Part shown: positions 8,487 to 17,644 of the stretch, one piece after another
Numbering within the stretch: the stretch's first letter is position 1
Layout: the number at the start of each line of letters is the position of its first letter
Origin: JBEBVQ01 sp037190845
GTDB lineage: Bacteria; Bacteroidota; Bacteroidia; Chitinophagales; Chitinophagaceae
Reading direction: 5' to 3'
DNA: 64,000 bases
NCBI GenBank assembly: GCA_037190845.1
Contig: JBBCJI010000010.1
Location: 58,773 to 122,772, forward strand
Program-made: the position numbers and the translations under genes
The notes under the pieces: generated by a model
Seen by the model: the letters and a program-made list of their open reading frames with translations, nothing else
Told to the model about the DNA's origin: nothing
Database searches by the model: none

Positions 8487-8519
8487 TTTGAAAATTTGAG
8501 AATGAGCCAATTTGAAAAT
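8486..8519. repeat. Two direct copies of ATTTGAAAAT, 24 bp apart
   Basis: Copies at 8486-8495 and 8510-8519, the first overlapping the stop codon of the aldo/keto reductase gene. They are identical to the decamer found in both orientations upstream of moxR (1491-1553). Confidence 0.6.
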
Positions 8520-8562
8520 GAACGGAATGTGGGTATAATTATGGCGTTGAATCAGGGAACGG

Positions 8563-8637
8563 TGTCATCCTGACGAAGGAAGGATCTCACGTATTTGTGT
8601 CCATGTTTTGTGAGATCCTTCCTTCGTCAGGATGACA
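8563..8637. repeat. Perfect 28-bp inverted repeat (GTCATCCTGA-type element)
   Basis: Arms 8563-8590 and 8610-8637 are perfect complements around a 19-nt loop. The arm begins TGTCATCCTGACGAAGGAAG and ends GGATCTCAC. This GTCATCC...GGATCTCA pattern recurs in diverged form inside the SBBP gene (42449-42530) and in shorter form at 34531-34558 and 41991-42015. It resembles the dispersed REP/MITE-like palindromes of many bacteria. Confidence 0.85.
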
Positions 8638-8701
8638 TAGTGGACAGATTCATACACCATGCCGCCACCATGCCATTGTACCAGTCCAATATTGTTATTT
8701 T

Positions 8702-9646
8702 ATGAAACCCAAAGTCAAAACTTATTTTGAATTGCTGAAATCGGCGGCATCGGAATTCGGTGCAGACAATGCTACCAAGCTGGCTGCTTCCCTGGCATAC
8801 TATACTGTTTTTTCCATAGGCCCGATGCTGCTGGTGATCATTTCCCTTACAGGGATATTTGTAGATCCCGCAAAGATAACAGGAGAGATCGCCGAACAAC
8901 TGGATGAATTTCTCGGAAAGGAAGGCGCTACCTTCATCCTGGGTGTCATAAAGAACATGCAGCACCAGGGCAATGCCACGGTATTCAGCATTATTGGTTT
9001 TGTAGTGCTTCTTTTTGGCGCCAGTGGTATATTCATAGAGATTCAGAGCAGCATCAATTACATCTGGTCTATACGCGCCAAGCCGAAGAAAGGATGGCTG
9101 AAATTTGTAACCAACCGCCTGTTGTCTTTCTCGCTGATCATAGGGCTGGGCTTTTTGCTGATGGTAACGCTGTTTGTAAATACCATTGTAGACATGCTTA
9201 CCGTAAAGCTGCTTGAATTTCTGGGTGGCAACAATGTACTGCTGATCAAGAGCGTCAATCTGGTGTTTTTGTTCCTGGTCATTTCCTTTTTGTTTGCAGT
9301 GGTATATAAGGTGCTGCCGGATGCGTATATTTCGTGGAAGGATGCGCTGGTGGGCTCTTTCTTTACCGGGTTTTTATTCCTGGCGGGGAAATTTCTGATC
9401 GGGCTTTATCTCAGCCATTCGAATGTAGGCAGCGCCTATGGAGCGGCGGCGTCGGTGATCGTGCTGCTGACATGGATATACTATTCGTCCATGATCCTTT
9501 ATTTTGGTGCAGAGTTTACCAAGGTCTACACGATTAATATCGGTAAAAGCATAAAACCGTATGATACGGCGGTGTACATTGTAAAGCGCGAATCAAAGGA
9601 AGTACCGGCGGAGGAAAGACATCCGGGGCTGCGTGATAATCTGTAG
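8702..9646 (+). CDS. YihY/BrkB family inner-membrane protein
   Basis: Multispanning membrane protein of the YihY/virulence factor BrkB family (UPF0761). The product has 314 residues with about six hydrophobic helices (around residues 30-50, 90-110, 140-165, 180-205, 215-235 and 245-265). Family motifs AASLAYYTVFSIGPMLLV, FGASGIFIEIQSSIN and the late YGAAASVIVLLTWIYYSS are clear. The biochemical role of the family is not established. The gene stands alone, and its stop codon lies inside a hairpin (9641-9672). Confidence 0.92.
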   Translation: MKPKVKTYFELLKSAASEFGADNATKLAASLAYYTVFSIGPMLLVIISLTGIFVDPAKITGEIAEQLDEFLGKEGATFILGVIKNMQHQGNATVFSIIGFVVLLFGASGIFIEIQSSINYIWSIRAKPKKGWLKFVTNRLLSFSLIIGLGFLLMVTLFVNTIVDMLTVKLLEFLGGNNVLLIKSVNLVFLFLVISFLFAVVYKVLPDAYISWKDALVGSFFTGFLFLAGKFLIGLYLSHSNVGSAYGAAASVIVLLTWIYYSSMILYFGAEFTKVYTINIGKSIKPYDTAVYIVKRESKEVPAEERHPGLRDNL

Positions 9647-9672
9647 AGACGTGAGGTATCGCGTCTTTACAG
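9641..9672. terminator. GTAGAGACG-type hairpin between convergent genes
   Basis: Arms CTGTAGAGACG (9641-9651) and CGTCTTTACAG (9662-9672) pair over 11 bp with one G-T wobble and a 10-nt loop. It overlaps the stop of the YihY gene and precedes by 7 bp the stop of the convergent gene at 9679. GTAGAGACG...CGTCTCTAC palindromes are recurrent dispersed repeats in several phyla, so this may be both repeat and terminator. A T-run is weak or absent. Confidence 0.55.
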
Positions 9673-9678
9673 TTGCGA

Positions 9679-10458
9679 TTACAATATGGTGAATTTATTA
9701 GTTGCTGACCGGTAGTTCGGTGCTACTATCTCATATGTATAATTTCCTGCAGGCAGGTTGTCGCGGTGAATAATTACATGATCAAATCCACGGCCAATGG
9801 GTAATTGTCTTATCAGGGAACCTGTTGCAGTATAAATATTTATTTGACCTGAGGAAACATTGTCAGGCAGGGAGTAGGATAATTTAGCAACTCCCTGCAC
9901 AGGATTCGGGTATAACTGCGACTCTGTTCTTTCCTTATCTCCTATACCGAGTTGGTCGTTGTATCTCCCGGGTAAACCATACACATCTTTTGTATAATTG
10001 TCTGTTTTATACGCAAGCAGTTTATATTGGCCCCCTACATCAAACACGCCCGTCATAAATACATCATCCAATGTGTGTAATATAGCTCCATCCTCATTGT
10101 ATACCCTGGTAGTGTATATCAATTTTTGATCAATGAACTGAGCGTAACTTAATACAAATTCGATTTTATTATCAAGATGGAAGAGCTTTTTGGAAACCCA
10201 TTGTATTTGGGTGGTACCCATTGTACTGGAAGGTACATTTACGTTGATATTTTTCCATATGGTATGATCAAGGTTATAAATAGCCACGCTTTTTGACAGG
10301 GAGTCATAGAAGGCATATTTGTAGCCATCCTCGTCTAAATTACAGGGTAAAATCACAAACGCCCGGTTATAAGTATGCTCAAATGAGAGCTGGGCGATTG
10401 CGGGTGTAAGAAAACTACAAAATGCAAGGGAAAAAATGATGCTTTTCATGAGTCTCAA
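9679..10458 (-). CDS. Secreted protein with T9SS type A sorting domain
   Basis: A signal peptide (residues 1-22) is followed by about 160 residues of beta-rich sequence without a recognised family. The C-terminal sorting domain follows from SQLYPNPVQGVAKLSYSL (about residue 180) to the end, with the usual YPNP start, INIYTATGSLIRQL strand and LPAGNYTYEIV turn. It would be exported through Sec and then the T9SS to the cell surface or medium. The body contains many Tyr and Asp residues and no catalytic motif. It is convergent with the YihY gene. Confidence 0.8.
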   Translation of the reverse strand: MRLMKSIIFSLAFCSFLTPAIAQLSFEHTYNRAFVILPCNLDEDGYKYAFYDSLSKSVAIYNLDHTIWKNINVNVPSSTMGTTQIQWVSKKLFHLDNKIEFVLSYAQFIDQKLIYTTRVYNEDGAILHTLDDVFMTGVFDVGGQYKLLAYKTDNYTKDVYGLPGRYNDQLGIGDKERTESQLYPNPVQGVAKLSYSLPDNVSSGQINIYTATGSLIRQLPIGRGFDHVIIHRDNLPAGNYTYEIVAPNYRSATNKFTIL

Positions 10459-10856
10459 TTTTTGGTCAAGATATTGAATTTTCAGAGGAACTATCTAAAA
10501 TCGCCTGATAAAAATGAATACAGGAAAGCATCCATGACATGCTCCCCGGAAGTAGACATACATTCTATGATACAAGAACGGTTCAAAAAACTTCTTTATA
10601 ACAGACTGTAGCTTTTTATGCGGCCCTTTCACGGCGCACGGGAGTCTGGTTCTTCTGGTGACATAGCATTGAATATCATAAAAACGGGCTTTTGCATAAA
10701 TAGAATTGACAATAGCCAAATGTGCAAACTGTAGAGGATAGCATGTTACCAGGAGTTGATATTAATATAATATAACGGATTGTGATTTTTATCAAAAAAT
10801 TAGTAAATTACATCATCTGTATTTTCAACAATTTTCCTTACACAAAATTCATAGCT
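10459..10856. other. Gene-free divergent intergenic region
   Basis: This 398-bp stretch separates two divergent T9SS cargo genes and must hold both promoters. The end near 10740-10856 is very AT-rich. A 74-codon open frame on the minus strand (10495-10719) has no start context or protein-like character that I trust. I see no repeat or conserved operator here. Confidence 0.5.
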
Positions 10857-12956
10857 ATGAAACATCAGATCTTTATCCTTTTGTTTTTATTATCCGGCTT
10901 TTGTTCCCATGGGAATGACAACAACAATTCCCTGTATATCAAAATTCCATCCGGGTGGTGGTCCGGTGCCGGTACGCCCGGTAATATCACAGACATACAG
11001 ATGGATGTAACTCCCCAGGGTCTGTACGCCCAGGTACAATTGACGTTTACCATCAATATTGAAAATACGGCCAGCACATACAGATCTTCAGATCTGCTGG
11101 AGAGCGTTCTTTTTTTCGATCTGCCGGCCGGCAGCTTCATCCATGACTCCTGGCTCTGGCTCGACGATGCCACCATTATTGCTGCCGATGTTGTAGAGCG
11201 CGAACAGGCGATAGAGACATACACCGGTATCGTACGCCGCCAGCGTGATCCGTCACTGCTGATCAATACATTGCCGAACAATTACCGCCTGAATGTTTTT
11301 CCCGTGCGGACAGACTATGCCCGGAAAGTACGCATCGTCTATTCAACACCATTTACCTGGCAACATAACCGGACTATACTTCCTTTGCCGGTTAATATTT
11401 TCCGGACGTCGAGCGTGCCGCCGGCATTTTCACTTACCGTGCATACTGATACGATGTTTGGCGAACCCTCATTCCTGCATCAATCCTTCAGCAATTATAT
11501 TGTTGCGCAGACACCTGGTTCTTTTTCCCTGCAGATACCCGCAGGTGCATACAGCGCTTCGGATATGGTGCTTGCGTACAAAGCCAACACCGGCGGCGGT
11601 GGTCTGCTGTATACTTATCCTACGGGCGCCGGCGAAGGAGTGTATCAGTTTGTCATCCCGGCAACGACCGCACCCGCTTCCCCAAGAAATGTTGTTTTTA
11701 TCCTGCATCCCATAGGATGGCAAAAGATGTCTTCCTATCCTTCCGACATGCTGCGCGTTATCAAAAACAGCCTGCTGGCCGATTTTGATCCTGTGGATTC
11801 ATTTGCGATCTTCTATGCAGATCGTAATAATGTCGCTCATACTGGTAATACCTGGCACGCTGCCGACAGCGCGACCATCCATGAAGTCTTAAGCCGTATA
11901 CCCCATTTCCAGAGCGACCTTTCGGCTTATATCCCGTTGCTGAAAGCAGGGCTAGCTATGAGTGAATCAAAACCGGGCGCCGCACAGACAATACTTTGGA
12001 GCGGTAATACCTTATTTGCCGGACAACATGCTGCCGACTCGGCATTTACCGTGCTTGATAATTACCTCGGAGGCATCACCAACCGGATTGATGTGATCAA
12101 TCTTCATCCGTCCCAGGATAATAATCGTTTCTACCAACGGCTCTGCCGGCCGGGAGGAGGTAGCCAATACCGGCATAATGGTACTTTCTTTGACGATTAC
12201 GTAAATGTCACCAGCATTGATCTGGATGCATCCGTAGCACTACGGCAGATATTATACGATATGGGACAGGCCGGTACAGGTTATAGCGTTACGCTGCCGG
12301 TCAATGGCATCACTGCAAATGTGATAGAGCCGGTATTTCAGGGGAAATACACTCCCCGCCATTATTTTTCCCAGGTGGGTTCTTATTATGGTACCTGGCC
12401 GGATACCGGGAGTGTGGAAGTGACATACGTTACATCCTCCGGTCTTCAGACGACGATCACACCGCTGAAGGGGATATACAACGGCAATGCTCATACATAT
12501 AAAAGCTGGGTGTTTAATTATCTGCGGCTGCTTAAGGCATATGGCGCCAGAAGTGAGATCATTGATTCCTGCATCAGCAACCGTTTGTTGTTTGATTACA
12601 CCGCTTTTCTTGCCCTGGAAACGGGAGATACTTTGAAAGTGCCGACTCAGAATGAGCCTTCCGGAGGTGGTGCCTCAACAGGATCAGTGCACGAACTATC
12701 AGGTACGGATCTGTTGAAGGTATTCCCGAATCCCTTTACAGGAGGAGTGCTCACCATACAATGTCCTGATGAAATAGCCACACTTCAGGTGCTGGACCTT
12801 ACGGGCCGGCTGGTTATGGAATCAGCGCCCGGCAGCACCACCGCTTACTGGGATGGGAAGAATGCTGCCGGACAGACCGTAAGCGCGGGTATTTATATGG
12901 TGATCGCTACGGACAGGCAGGGAAAACGTTATGTGGCCAGAGTGATGAAGGAATAG
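10857..12956 (+). CDS. VIT-domain surface protein with T9SS type A (FlgD-like) sorting domain
   Basis: The product is 699 residues from the ATG at 10857; a GTG 75 bases upstream would spoil the signal peptide, so it is rejected. After the signal (residues 1-18) comes a vault/inter-alpha-trypsin (VIT) domain at about residues 30-150, with the ESVLFFDLPAGSFIHD and EREQAIETYTGIVRRQRDPS motifs typical of that fold. Then comes a VWA-like region beginning NVVFILHPIG (about 280). The C-terminus from VFPNPFTGGVLTIQ has the WDGKNAAGQTVSAGIYMV FlgD-like/T9SS tail. VIT-VWA proteins are usually adhesive or complex-forming surface proteins, and a MIDAS motif is not convincing here. Confidence 0.85.
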   Translation: MKHQIFILLFLLSGFCSHGNDNNNSLYIKIPSGWWSGAGTPGNITDIQMDVTPQGLYAQVQLTFTINIENTASTYRSSDLLESVLFFDLPAGSFIHDSWLWLDDATIIAADVVEREQAIETYTGIVRRQRDPSLLINTLPNNYRLNVFPVRTDYARKVRIVYSTPFTWQHNRTILPLPVNIFRTSSVPPAFSLTVHTDTMFGEPSFLHQSFSNYIVAQTPGSFSLQIPAGAYSASDMVLAYKANTGGGGLLYTYPTGAGEGVYQFVIPATTAPASPRNVVFILHPIGWQKMSSYPSDMLRVIKNSLLADFDPVDSFAIFYADRNNVAHTGNTWHAADSATIHEVLSRIPHFQSDLSAYIPLLKAGLAMSESKPGAAQTILWSGNTLFAGQHAADSAFTVLDNYLGGITNRIDVINLHPSQDNNRFYQRLCRPGGGSQYRHNGTFFDDYVNVTSIDLDASVALRQILYDMGQAGTGYSVTLPVNGITANVIEPVFQGKYTPRHYFSQVGSYYGTWPDTGSVEVTYVTSSGLQTTITPLKGIYNGNAHTYKSWVFNYLRLLKAYGARSEIIDSCISNRLLFDYTAFLALETGDTLKVPTQNEPSGGGASTGSVHELSGTDLLKVFPNPFTGGVLTIQCPDEIATLQVLDLTGRLVMESAPGSTTAYWDGKNAAGQTVSAGIYMVIATDRQGKRYVARVMKE

Positions 12957-13002
12957 TCTTTCATTTTGGAGATATCAACTGTTGTTGCCCTATCCGGCAG
13001 AT

Positions 13003-15375
13003 TTACCTGGTCCGTATCAGCCGTTCCGTACGGAGCGGCAGTCCGTTCATATCAGTGATCCGCAGCAGATATACGCCTTCCGGCAGTATTCCCGTGTGTA
13101 TCCCGTCTGTATAGGCTTGCTGCCATAACGTTTTTCCATCCATGCTGCTGATCGTTATATGCACCGCTACCGGGGCGTCTATATAAACCATATCCGTTGC
13201 GGGATTGGGATAGATGCTGATTATTGCTGCGCTATCTGTCGCAGAGCGGACACCCAGCTTGTAGGTATATGGGGCAGAGATCCCGGAGCATCCTGCTGCA
13301 TTTCTTACGGTAACGCTATAGATGCCAGACCATGTTCCGGGTGCAAATTCCCGGTCTGTAGCACCTGTAATATCCACCCCGTCCAGGTGCCATTGATAGG
13401 CAGCAAAAGGAACGGACGTAAGTAAAGCCGTGCCGTCAGATATAATTTCCGGTACCGGCACCGGAATGGTTATCTGCTTTGTAGCAGGAAATTTGCAGTG
13501 ACCGCTCTGATAGTACATGGTAATATCATATACACCGCCCGAACTATAGGTGGTTGTCCACTCTCTTACATTATTCATGGAAGGATGTGCGCTACCGGGG
13601 GCAGCCCAGCTATACCAGGAAAGCGGGCCGCTGCCATTCCCTTTTACCATTATCGTTCTGCGTGGGCATACGGAATCCGGACTAAATGTAAATCCCGGAT
13701 GATCATTGGGCAGGACATTGATCACAACCGTATCCGAAACCACCGATCCGCATTGATCTGTTGTGGATACCGTATATTCGGTACGGGCAGCAGGTTTTAC
13801 TGTGATGACAGAATCGGTCTCTCCGCCGGGAGACCACAGGAAACGGAATGGCGGAACACCATTTTTTGCTTCTACCCGCAGTTGAGTGGAAGCGCCTTCG
13901 CAGATCGTCCTGTGCGCGGCAATAGCAGCTATACTGTCAGGATCCATAGTATACCCTTCTATGGTCACTACAAACGGATCAACGGCGGTTGCCGGGTATG
14001 TATCGCAAGTCTGGGCCGAAGGTACATAGCAGCGTTTAAAACGGAGTGTTATATCCAGGTTATACGGTGAGCATTGAGGCGGGGAAAGACAGCTCTTCAG
14101 GTCTTCATATACGGAGTTGCTATTTCCTCCGCATATGAGCACGGTAGGGTACGGAGAGGTGCATGTCCAGATACCTCCTGCCCCTGACGAGGTACAATTA
14201 TCCTTGTGTATGGTGAATCCTGCAACCGGGGTAGTAGAGGCATCTACATAAAATCTGAAGGTGAAGCGTATATCCGTAATGGTAACCCCACCCGGTACCG
14301 GCACCGTGTTAGTATAGGCACATCCGCTCGTAACAGGGTAAAAACAGCTTGGGGTATACCCTGAGCCGCCAATGGAAACGGCATTGCTGGATTGAACAAA
14401 GGGATCAATCGTAACCGGATAAGAAGCTTCGGGGAGATTCAGCCATCTTCCGGGAATGATAATATCCAATTTGCTGTCACTGCCTTCCGGGATCCGGTAG
14501 CTCAGCGATGAAGTATTTGCCCCGCTCTGATCCCACGCAAGCGCTTTGCTTATGGAAAACGCTTTTGTGCCGGAAACATGCCGGAGCTCAAGCGGCCCGC
14601 TGAGCTCCGCTTCATCCGGGCGAAACAGGGACAGCCCTTCATCCGTTTTCAGGTGATCGCGAATGACCAGGCCGTTGACAGCATATTCAGGCAATGGCTT
14701 ATTGAGCAGGAAATCCGTCTTGGCGGCCCCCCGGAACACCGTGATCCGCATGTCTATCCCGGGCCATATGTCCGTTACATATACCCCGTCGTCTCCGGCA
14801 GTGTGCCGGCTCCAGTCGGCGCGGCCCAGCGACCGTTCTTCACCCGTTGCATGAACGGCTATCAGCTCCAGCTCCCGGTTTACAAATACCCGCTGGCCCG
14901 GCTGCCCGATGCTGGTATGCCCGGCGCGTGTGTCTATCACTACCGGCCAGGGCGATGATACAGAGGTATATATACCGGGTTGTTCCGTCAGCGGAGTTAG
15001 TTCCGGCTGTATGGTCAGCCACTGTCCCCGTTCGTTTTTATAGTGCATCGGGTCGGTAGATGACTGTACCCAGATGCGTCCTTTTCCGTTGCTCCGCTCC
15101 GTAAAAGTTTTTGTGGTTTCTGTTCTTTTATCCAGTATTTCATAACAATCATTACAGGGGGCGCCGGGATATAGCAAACCAAATTCCGGATGGCCGGTGA
15201 ACAACCCTGCATTTTGCTTTGCCGCATCCGCACTAAGCGACGAAACCGCCCTGCGGAACTCCTTATAGTTACGTGTAGCTGCCTGCATTTGCTGCTGTGC
15301 CGTTGCATCAACACAATAAGCAGCGCACAGGAAAAAAAGCAGGAGGACTGTTTTTTTAAACATAGAAGGTTGCAT
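13003..15375 (-). CDS. Large secreted adhesin-like protein with Ig-like domains and T9SS type A tail
   Basis: Start taken at the ATG at 15375 (790 residues); an in-frame TTG at 15402 is less likely. The signal peptide ends near DATAQ. The N-terminal ~270 residues resemble the beta-rich N-terminal region of Bacteroidota SBBP-type proteins (WPGIDMRITVFRGAAKTDFLL). A cysteine-rich beta domain follows (about 340-480), then two Ig/PKD-like domains. An Ig domain of the type YQWHLDGVDITGAT and the sorting domain (YPNPATDMVYIDAP to the end) close the protein. The last ~150 residues form a cassette also found in the proteins at 20276, 42184 and 56219. No enzymatic motif is visible. Confidence 0.85.
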   Translation of the reverse strand: MQPSMFKKTVLLLFFLCAAYCVDATAQQQMQAATRNYKEFRRAVSSLSADAAKQNAGLFTGHPEFGLLYPGAPCNDCYEILDKRTETTKTFTERSNGKGRIWVQSSTDPMHYKNERGQWLTIQPELTPLTEQPGIYTSVSSPWPVVIDTRAGHTSIGQPGQRVFVNRELELIAVHATGEERSLGRADWSRHTAGDDGVYVTDIWPGIDMRITVFRGAAKTDFLLNKPLPEYAVNGLVIRDHLKTDEGLSLFRPDEAELSGPLELRHVSGTKAFSISKALAWDQSGANTSSLSYRIPEGSDSKLDIIIPGRWLNLPEASYPVTIDPFVQSSNAVSIGGSGYTPSCFYPVTSGCAYTNTVPVPGGVTITDIRFTFRFYVDASTTPVAGFTIHKDNCTSSGAGGIWTCTSPYPTVLICGGNSNSVYEDLKSCLSPPQCSPYNLDITLRFKRCYVPSAQTCDTYPATAVDPFVVTIEGYTMDPDSIAAIAAHRTICEGASTQLRVEAKNGVPPFRFLWSPGGETDSVITVKPAARTEYTVSTTDQCGSVVSDTVVINVLPNDHPGFTFSPDSVCPRRTIMVKGNGSGPLSWYSWAAPGSAHPSMNNVREWTTTYSSGGVYDITMYYQSGHCKFPATKQITIPVPVPEIISDGTALLTSVPFAAYQWHLDGVDITGATDREFAPGTWSGIYSVTVRNAAGCSGISAPYTYKLGVRSATDSAAIISIYPNPATDMVYIDAPVAVHITISSMDGKTLWQQAYTDGIHTGILPEGVYLLRITDMNGLPLRTERLIRTR

Positions 15376-15591
15376 CGGGGTAATATTTTTAAAGTTTAGC
15401 AAAACGAAGATGCCACACTACCAGGGCAGGGTAAAATCCAATTTACTGTTTTAAAGTTATTATTGTACGGCAAATCTATACATTAAGCATAGAGGATGCT
15501 TTGTTTTTGCTGATTTTTAATAGCAGGGAGTATACCTGATTGTCCCTCCGGGATATGGACATACGTTTCCCCGCCTTCATATTTGCAGTGT

Positions 15592-15638
15592 AAGTACCTG
15601 CACAACATAGTTAAGTACTTGCCGCTTGCTTACCTTTG
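15592..15638 (+). promoter_or_regulatory. Putative promoter with two AAGTACyTGC operator-like repeats upstream of the histidine kinase
   Basis: AAGTACCTGC (15592-15601) and AAGTACTTGC (15613-15622) are direct repeats 21 bp apart, two helical turns. TACCTTTG (15631-15638) matches the Bacteroidota -7 consensus TAnnTTTG, 22 bp before the chosen ATG. The AGTAC core resembles the half-site of the GAGTACTTCTACTC operator found at 53882, 56004 and 63864. Autoregulation is an inference. Confidence 0.5.
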
Positions 15639-15659
15639 TTCGTAAACATCCGTCTGGAA

Positions 15660-17630
15660 ATGTCCGGATACATAAAGGCCATCCTGTTTGTACTGCTTTG
15701 CGCTTTTCCTGTGGTATCCCCATCGCAGGAACAGCGCCGTATTATATCGGGGGGCGACAAGGACAGTATCCTTGTCCGGCATCTGATTCATCGTTCGGAA
15801 GAGCTTATGCCGCTACAGTCTGACAGTGCCGTTTTGTTACTGTCGGAGGCCTTGAAAATAAGCTACCGCAATGCTTATTACAGGGGAATGGTTATTTCTT
15901 TGTACAACCTGGCCATTTACTACCATAAACAGGAACAATTCAGCCAGGCAAAGACTTACCTGTTACAGATTCTGCCGTTGCACTTCATCATTGCCGGCGA
16001 GATGCCGATGCTGGCGCCCCGGTTATACAACCTGCTGGGTATCATTGCCGGGCGGGAAGGATTCCAGGACAGCGCTGCCCGTTATTATTATTATGCCATA
16101 CGCACCTTTTCCGATGTCCCCGAAGCGGAGCAGGACTCATCCGTCTTTATCCTGCTGTATTCCAACCTTGGTATATCCCTGATCTACCAGAAACAGGAAC
16201 AACAGTGTTTCTACTACCTCGACCGTGCCATCAGTCTGTCCTCCAGGTACGGGGATAGCGCAATACTGGCAGTCAACTATCAGAATAAAGGACTGGTTTA
16301 CCACGCCGTCGGCAAATATGATTCCGCTATACAACAGTACCGACAGTCCCTGGCCATAAGCCGGCGTTTAAAATCTACCCGGGAGCTCCGGAAATGTTAC
16401 TATTATCTCGGGCTTACCAGCGGCAAGACCGGACAGATAGATCCTGCAATCAAATATTTCGATTCTGCTCTTGCTGCTGATCCGGCTGGGGCTGCAGCAG
16501 ACGAAGTATTACAGGCCGGGATAGCGGACGTATATTTCTCCCGAAAGGAGTACCTGAAGGCAATCCCCTATTACCGGAAGAGTATTGAGATCGCTTATCA
16601 GAAAGGGGTGCAGCGCGCTCACCTGAACAGCTTTTATACGCTGGCAGAATCCTACTGGCATACAGGTCAGCCCCTGCTTGCCTATCCCTATCTGAAAACC
16701 TACCTCGCATTCAACGATACGATTTATAATAAAGAAAGATCGGATATCGTCAACCGTATGGAATACAGGTACCGTGCGGCGGAACAAAAAAAGGAACTAT
16801 CGGAAAAAAAAGGACTCATTCTGCAGCAGCAAAACAAAATACTGCAGAAGAATGTCTGGATCGGAGGCATCACGCTTGGCTCGGTGCTGATAGTAACCCT
16901 GCTGATGGTGATATATAGCAACGTAAAGCATAAACAAAAATTACAGGAAGCTTATTTTGCACAAACACAGCAACGGCAGCATGAGCAGCGCGTCAGGGAT
17001 ATGATCCGTATGGAGGAGCAGGAACGCAATCGTATTGCAAACATGTTGCACGACGGTATTGCCAGCGTATTGGCGGCTGCGCGGATGAATCTGGGGACGG
17101 TGGGGCAGGACGGATTGACGAAACAGGATATAGCAACGTACCGGAATGCCCTGTTATTGCTCGACGAGGCCTACAGCGATATCCGGCAGACAGCGCACAA
17201 CCTGCTGACACCTGCCCGGATCATGGAAGAAGGGTTGCTTGCCACCACGGAACAATATTGTAAGAAAATAAGCAATCCCGGTATATTCCATGTACTGCTC
17301 CGGCATTACGGAGCAATGCCGGAACTGTCGGAGCATACAGCCTTGTTCCTGTTCCGGATCATACAGGAACTGATCCACAATGCGCTGAAACACGGCCGTG
17401 CCAGCGAGGTAACTGTGACGCTCGGCCGGGAAGAAGAAGTATTTAAAATAACGGTAGAAGATAATGGCAGCGGAATGTCTTCCGGCCGGGATGCAAAAAC
17501 AGGAGAAGGGATCGGTCTGAATAATCTGGCAACGAGGATGTCTGCCATAGGAGGCTCGCTCGAAATAGACAGCAGGGAGGGTACGGGTACTACGGTATAC
17601 CTGGTTTTTGAGCTGTCCATGATCTGTTGA
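15660..17630 (+). CDS. TPR-containing sensor histidine kinase (HisKA_3/HATPase, NarL-system type)
   Basis: The product is 656 residues from the ATG at 15660 (an upstream TTG is rejected). The signal/anchor is at residues 1-20. A periplasmic array of about six TPR units spans roughly residues 40-380 (for example QNKGLVYHAVGKYDSAIQQY). A transmembrane helix lies at about 399-420 and is followed by a short coiled coil. The HisKA_3 box is ERNRIANMLHDGIASVL, with the phospho-accepting His464. The HATPase N box is ELIHNALKHG (about 570), and the G boxes are DNGSGMSSG and GEGIGLNNL. The likely partner is the NarL-type regulator at 22336, which lies beyond two cargo genes. It is a close structural parallel of the kinase at 51651. 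Confidence 0.92.
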   Translation: MSGYIKAILFVLLCAFPVVSPSQEQRRIISGGDKDSILVRHLIHRSEELMPLQSDSAVLLLSEALKISYRNAYYRGMVISLYNLAIYYHKQEQFSQAKTYLLQILPLHFIIAGEMPMLAPRLYNLLGIIAGREGFQDSAARYYYYAIRTFSDVPEAEQDSSVFILLYSNLGISLIYQKQEQQCFYYLDRAISLSSRYGDSAILAVNYQNKGLVYHAVGKYDSAIQQYRQSLAISRRLKSTRELRKCYYYLGLTSGKTGQIDPAIKYFDSALAADPAGAAADEVLQAGIADVYFSRKEYLKAIPYYRKSIEIAYQKGVQRAHLNSFYTLAESYWHTGQPLLAYPYLKTYLAFNDTIYNKERSDIVNRMEYRYRAAEQKKELSEKKGLILQQQNKILQKNVWIGGITLGSVLIVTLLMVIYSNVKHKQKLQEAYFAQTQQRQHEQRVRDMIRMEEQERNRIANMLHDGIASVLAAARMNLGTVGQDGLTKQDIATYRNALLLLDEAYSDIRQTAHNLLTPARIMEEGLLATTEQYCKKISNPGIFHVLLRHYGAMPELSEHTALFLFRIIQELIHNALKHGRASEVTVTLGREEEVFKITVEDNGSGMSSGRDAKTGEGIGLNNLATRMSAIGGSLEIDSREGTGTTVYLVFELSMIC

Positions 17631-17644
17631 TCTCCGTGCCGGCG

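Noticed and set aside
10495..10719. 74-codon minus-strand frame in a divergent intergenic region
   Set aside because: No plausible start context, aromatic- and Arg-rich random composition, and it would occupy the promoter of the flanking gene.
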